In this document: piece by piece, positions 6,668-8,260 of the stretch
How positions within the stretch are numbered: the first letter of the stretch is position 1
How the letters are laid out: each line of letters starts with the position of its first letter
DNA from: Mycobacterium sp.
Lineage (GTDB): Bacteria; Actinomycetota; Actinomycetes; Mycobacteriales; Mycobacteriaceae
Assembly: GCA_019246375.1 (NCBI GenBank)
Contig: JAFAQO010000466.1
Location: 1 to 8,260 of the forward strand
Direction: 5' to 3'
Length of the DNA stretch: 8,260 nt
Position numbers and translations under genes: made by a program
The notes under the pieces: generated by a model
The model's database searches: none
What the model was told of the DNA's origin: nothing
What the model saw: only the letters and a program-made list of their open reading frames with translations

Positions 6668-6829
6668 ATGACCCAACCGACCTTGTGGGAGTACGTCACT
6701 GTTCCATTGCTGACGCATGCAACCAAGCAGATCCTCGACCAGTGGGGCGCCGACGGGTGGGAGCTGGTTGCTGTGCTGCCGGGGCCCACCGGTGAGCAGC
6801 ACGTTGCGTACCTGAAGCGTCCGAAGTGA
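6668..6829 (+). CDS. Conserved 53-residue protein (Rv3678A-like)
   Basis: A short gene that is easy to miss. The protein begins MTQPTLWEYVTVPLLTH, contains a central QWGADGWELVAVLPG and ends HVAYLKRPK. It agrees with the small M. tuberculosis protein Rv3678A as I remember it. The W-E-Y start, the GWELV centre and the ending in a K-R strand resemble DUF4177-type mini-proteins, but I would not assign a function. There is no signal peptide, membrane segment or cysteine, so it is probably cytoplasmic. The ATG is preceded by a -10-like hexamer instead of a ribosome site. Its TGA overlaps the GTG of the RidA-like gene in GTGA (6826-6829), so the two are very likely co-translated and this short frame may serve in part as a leader for the next gene. 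It is first in the three-gene plus-strand operon. Confidence 0.9.
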   Translation: MTQPTLWEYVTVPLLTHATKQILDQWGADGWELVAVLPGPTGEQHVAYLKRPK

Positions 6830-7281
6830 GCGCTTCTGCCCGGCTCAAGGAGCTCGGCATCGAACTTCCGCAAGTGGTGAAGCCGCTTGCCTCCTATGTT
6901 CCGGCGGTGCGCACCGGCAACCTGGTCTACACCGCCGGTCAATTGCCTTTTGCGGGCAAAAAGCTGGCGCGCACCGGCAAGGTCGGCGTCGCGGTCAGTC
7001 CCGAAGAAGGGCGTGTGCTGGCACGGATCTGCGCACTTAACGCGCTGGCCGCGGTTGATTCGCTGGTAGGTATCGACGCGGTGACCCAGGTGGTCAAGGT
7101 GGTCGGATTCGTCGCGTCCGCGCCTGGATTCCATGGCCAACCGGGCGTCATCAATGGGGCGTCGGATCTGCTGTGCGAGGTGTTCGGAGATAGCGGCGTT
7201 CATGCCCGGTCGGCGATCGGGGTTTCCGAGCTGCCGCTGGACGCGCCGGTGGAAGTCGAGTTAGTGGTCGAGGTCGGGTAA
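6826..7281 (+). CDS. RidA/YjgF/UK114-family protein (Rv3678c-like)
   Basis: The protein has 151 residues, somewhat longer than the typical 125-130 of RidA. Family members are trimeric and hydrolyse reactive enamines and imines made by PLP enzymes, protecting other PLP enzymes. The RidA-like elements are GNLVYTAGQLP at 31-41 and the C-terminal HARSAIGVSELPLDAPVEVE. Aligned by eye to E. coli RidA, R128 takes the place of Arg105 and E143 the place of Glu120, so the carboxylate-binding arginine is retained. The LARTGKVGVAVSPEEG region and KVVGFVASAPGFHGQP suggest the YjgF-like subgroup seen in actinobacteria, whose activity may differ from true RidA. The GTG start overlaps the previous stop by 4 nt, and there is only a weak GAAG upstream. 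The MBL-fold gene follows after 5 nt. A link to the PLP enzyme Cds1 elsewhere in the window is speculation. Confidence 0.93.
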   Translation: MSASARLKELGIELPQVVKPLASYVPAVRTGNLVYTAGQLPFAGKKLARTGKVGVAVSPEEGRVLARICALNALAAVDSLVGIDAVTQVVKVVGFVASAPGFHGQPGVINGASDLLCEVFGDSGVHARSAIGVSELPLDAPVEVELVVEVG

Positions 7282-7286
7282 CCGAC

Positions 7287-8072
7287 GTGTCCGGCGAGTC
7301 GCTGACTCACCCTGCCTACGGTCTGTTGCGGCCGGTGACCGAGACGGCGTCGGTGCTGCTGGCCCACAATCCGGGGCTGCTGACGCTCGAGGGCACCAAT
7401 ACCTGGGTGTTGCGCGGTCCTGGCAGCGATGAGTTGGTCATTGTCGATCCCGGTCCCGACGACGACGAGCACCTCTCGCGGGTCGCGGGCCTGGACCGGA
7501 TCGCGCTGGTGCTGATCAGTCATCGGCACGGTGATCACACCGACGGGATCGACAAGCTGGTCGAGCGGACCGGCGCGCCGGTGCGGTCGGCGGGCAGCGG
7601 GTTCTTGCGTGGCCTCAGCGGTGAGCTGACCGATGGCGAGGTCATTGATGCGGCCGGGCTGCGGATCAAGGTGATGGCGACCCCCGGCCACACCGCGGAC
7701 TCGCTGTCGTTTGTCCTCGATGACGCCGTCTTGACCGCCGACACGGTGCTCGGCCGCGGCACGACCGTCATTGATACCGAAGACGGCAGCCTGGCCGACT
7801 ACCTAGAGTCGCTGCACCGGCTGCGGGGCTTGGGCGAGCGTACCGTGCTCCCCGGTCATGGGCCGGACTTGGCCGATTTGGAAGCCGTCGCCTCGGATTA
7901 CCTGGCGCACCGGGAACAGCGGTTGGACCAGGTCCGCTCGGCGCTGGCCGATCTGGGCGACGATGCCAGCGCTCGCCAAATCGTCGAACATGTCTACACC
8001 GACGTGGGGGAGGAGCTGTGGGACTTCGCCGAATGGTCTGTGCAGGCGCAACTGAACTATTTGCGTCGCTAA
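7287..8072 (+). CDS. Metallo-beta-lactamase-fold hydrolase, LACTB2-like (Rv3677c-like)
   Basis: The 261-residue protein has all the metal ligands of the two-zinc MBL fold: HRHGDH at 79-84 (H79, H81, D83, H84), GHT with H135, ADT with D152 and PGHGP with H191. The strands NTWVLRG and VIVDPGPDD before the first motif, and a C-terminal helical segment of about 70 residues (about 195-261, with EELWDFAEWSV), resemble LACTB2-type proteins with a winged-helix tail. That group includes endoribonucleases and hydrolases acting on thioesters. There is no signal peptide, so it is not a typical secreted beta-lactamase even though databases may label it so. The substrate is unknown. GTG 7287 starts 5 nt after the RidA-like stop, with GAGGTCGGG in the preceding bases as the likely ribosome site. 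It is the last gene of the operon and is convergent with crp. Confidence 0.93.
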   Translation: MSGESLTHPAYGLLRPVTETASVLLAHNPGLLTLEGTNTWVLRGPGSDELVIVDPGPDDDEHLSRVAGLDRIALVLISHRHGDHTDGIDKLVERTGAPVRSAGSGFLRGLSGELTDGEVIDAAGLRIKVMATPGHTADSLSFVLDDAVLTADTVLGRGTTVIDTEDGSLADYLESLHRLRGLGERTVLPGHGPDLADLEAVASDYLAHREQRLDQVRSALADLGDDASARQIVEHVYTDVGEELWDFAEWSVQAQLNYLRR

Positions 8073-8158
8073 GCACCCGTGCTTCGCCCGCGCTTCGCGC
8101 GCGCTTACCGCGCTCGGTGTTCGATGCTCGCTTGGTTGCGCCCGCGCTTCGCGCGCGC
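8073..8158. other. Convergent gap between the MBL-fold gene and crp
   Basis: These 86 bp are very GC-rich and consist mostly of the 33-bp direct repeat and its 21-bp spacer. Within each repeat, CGCGC-TTC-GCGCG can form a 5-bp stem, which reads as a similar stem on the other strand. This is a plausible two-way terminator without a U-tract. Confidence 0.5.
8085..8117. repeat. 33-bp direct repeat, copy 1
   Basis: Identical over 33 bases to 8139-8171, with the starts 54 bp apart and no similarity beyond the edges. It lies fully in the intergenic gap. It contains a short CGCGC-TTC-GCGCG hairpin and a second copy of the bases that form the end of crp. Confidence 0.85.
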
Positions 8159-8171
8159 TTACCGCGCTCGG
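8139..8171. repeat. 33-bp direct repeat, copy 2, spanning the crp stop
   Basis: Identical to 8085-8117. Its last 13 bases (8159-8171) are the stop codon and the final codons of crp, so the repeat straddles coding and non-coding DNA. Confidence 0.85.
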
Positions 8172-8260
8172 CGGGCCAGCCGTTCGGAGTCCGAAATCAG
8201 CACGCTCTTGCCCTCTAAGCGAATCCACCCGCGATGGGCGAAATCGGCCAGCGCCTTGTT
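8159..8260 (-). CDS. crp: cAMP receptor protein Crp, C-terminal end (Rv3676-like)
   Basis: Only the last 33 codons and the TAA stop are present; the gene enters from the right edge. The residues [19 protein letters not shown] and then [14 protein letters not shown] agree with my memory of the M. tuberculosis Crp (Rv3676) C-terminus residue for residue. The start of this part is the end of the recognition helix region of the winged-helix DNA-binding domain (…[10 protein letters not shown]…), followed by the wing strands. Crp is a cAMP-binding global regulator. The partial frame cannot show the cAMP pocket. The stop codon and final three residues lie inside the second 33-bp repeat. The gene is convergent with the MBL-fold hydrolase gene. 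Confidence 0.93.
   Translation of the reverse strand, partial: NKALADFAHRGWIRLEGKSVLISDSERLARRAR

Noticed and set aside
6649..7203. 184-codon minus-strand frame across the 53-aa and RidA-like genes
   Set aside because: It overlaps two well-supported coupled genes and shows no family motif.
8085..8171. Direct repeat with a 21-bp spacer as a mini CRISPR
   Set aside because: There are only two copies, one overlaps the crp stop codon, the spacer is too short and no cas genes are present.
8018..8218. Plus-strand frame with a repeated ALRARLPRS peptide
   Set aside because: It is produced by the 33-bp DNA repeat and overlaps the ends of the MBL-fold gene and crp; there is no sign of coding.

Overview
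The window is high-GC actinobacterial DNA. Gene order and protein sequences identify it as a Mycobacterium chromosome, most likely a slow grower related to, but not identical with, M. tuberculosis. Gene order matches the M. tuberculosis block Rv3676 (crp) to Rv3684 (cds1), read here in reverse. Family names and Rv equivalents come from recalled protein sequences and synteny, not from a search.

Left part (1-3605, all minus strand): ponA2, a bifunctional class A penicillin-binding protein with one PASTA domain; a membrane-anchored metallophosphoesterase (Rv3683-like); and the first 49 codons of a PLP-dependent cysteine desulfhydrase (cds1). The three genes are tightly packed and probably form one operon. 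Next comes a divergent intergenic region (3606-3938) with an 18-bp perfect palindrome and candidate promoters for ponA2 and for the plus-strand gene whiB4 (3939-4292), which encodes an iron-sulfur redox regulator.

Middle (4361-6570, minus): two translationally coupled Get3/ArsA-like ATPases, bagA (Rv3679-like) and bagB (Rv3680-like), convergent with whiB4. BagA keeps the full deviant Walker A motif; BagB has alanine where the signature lysine should be. The 3' end of bagB runs through GC-rich palindromes that seem to have supplied its last residues.

Right part (6668-8072, plus): a compact operon of a 53-residue protein (Rv3678A-like), a RidA-like protein and a LACTB2-like metallo-beta-lactamase-fold hydrolase. 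It diverges from bagA across a 97-bp gap. Both genes facing this gap have a TANNNT hexamer ending exactly 6 nt before the start codon and no good Shine-Dalgarno, which is leaderless-promoter geometry; a 14-bp palindrome abuts one of them. The far right holds the last 33 codons of crp (minus), convergent with the hydrolase gene. A 33-bp exact direct repeat there includes the crp stop codon.

The block mixes cell-wall synthesis (PonA2), redox sensing (WhiB4), Get3-like ATPases linked in M. tuberculosis to stress tolerance, enamine/imine detoxification (RidA), H2S production (Cds1) and cAMP-dependent regulation (Crp). No mobile element, phage, CRISPR array or RNA gene was found. The genes are conserved mycobacterial core genes, so the novelty lies in small regulatory and repeat structures rather than in a new gene system.
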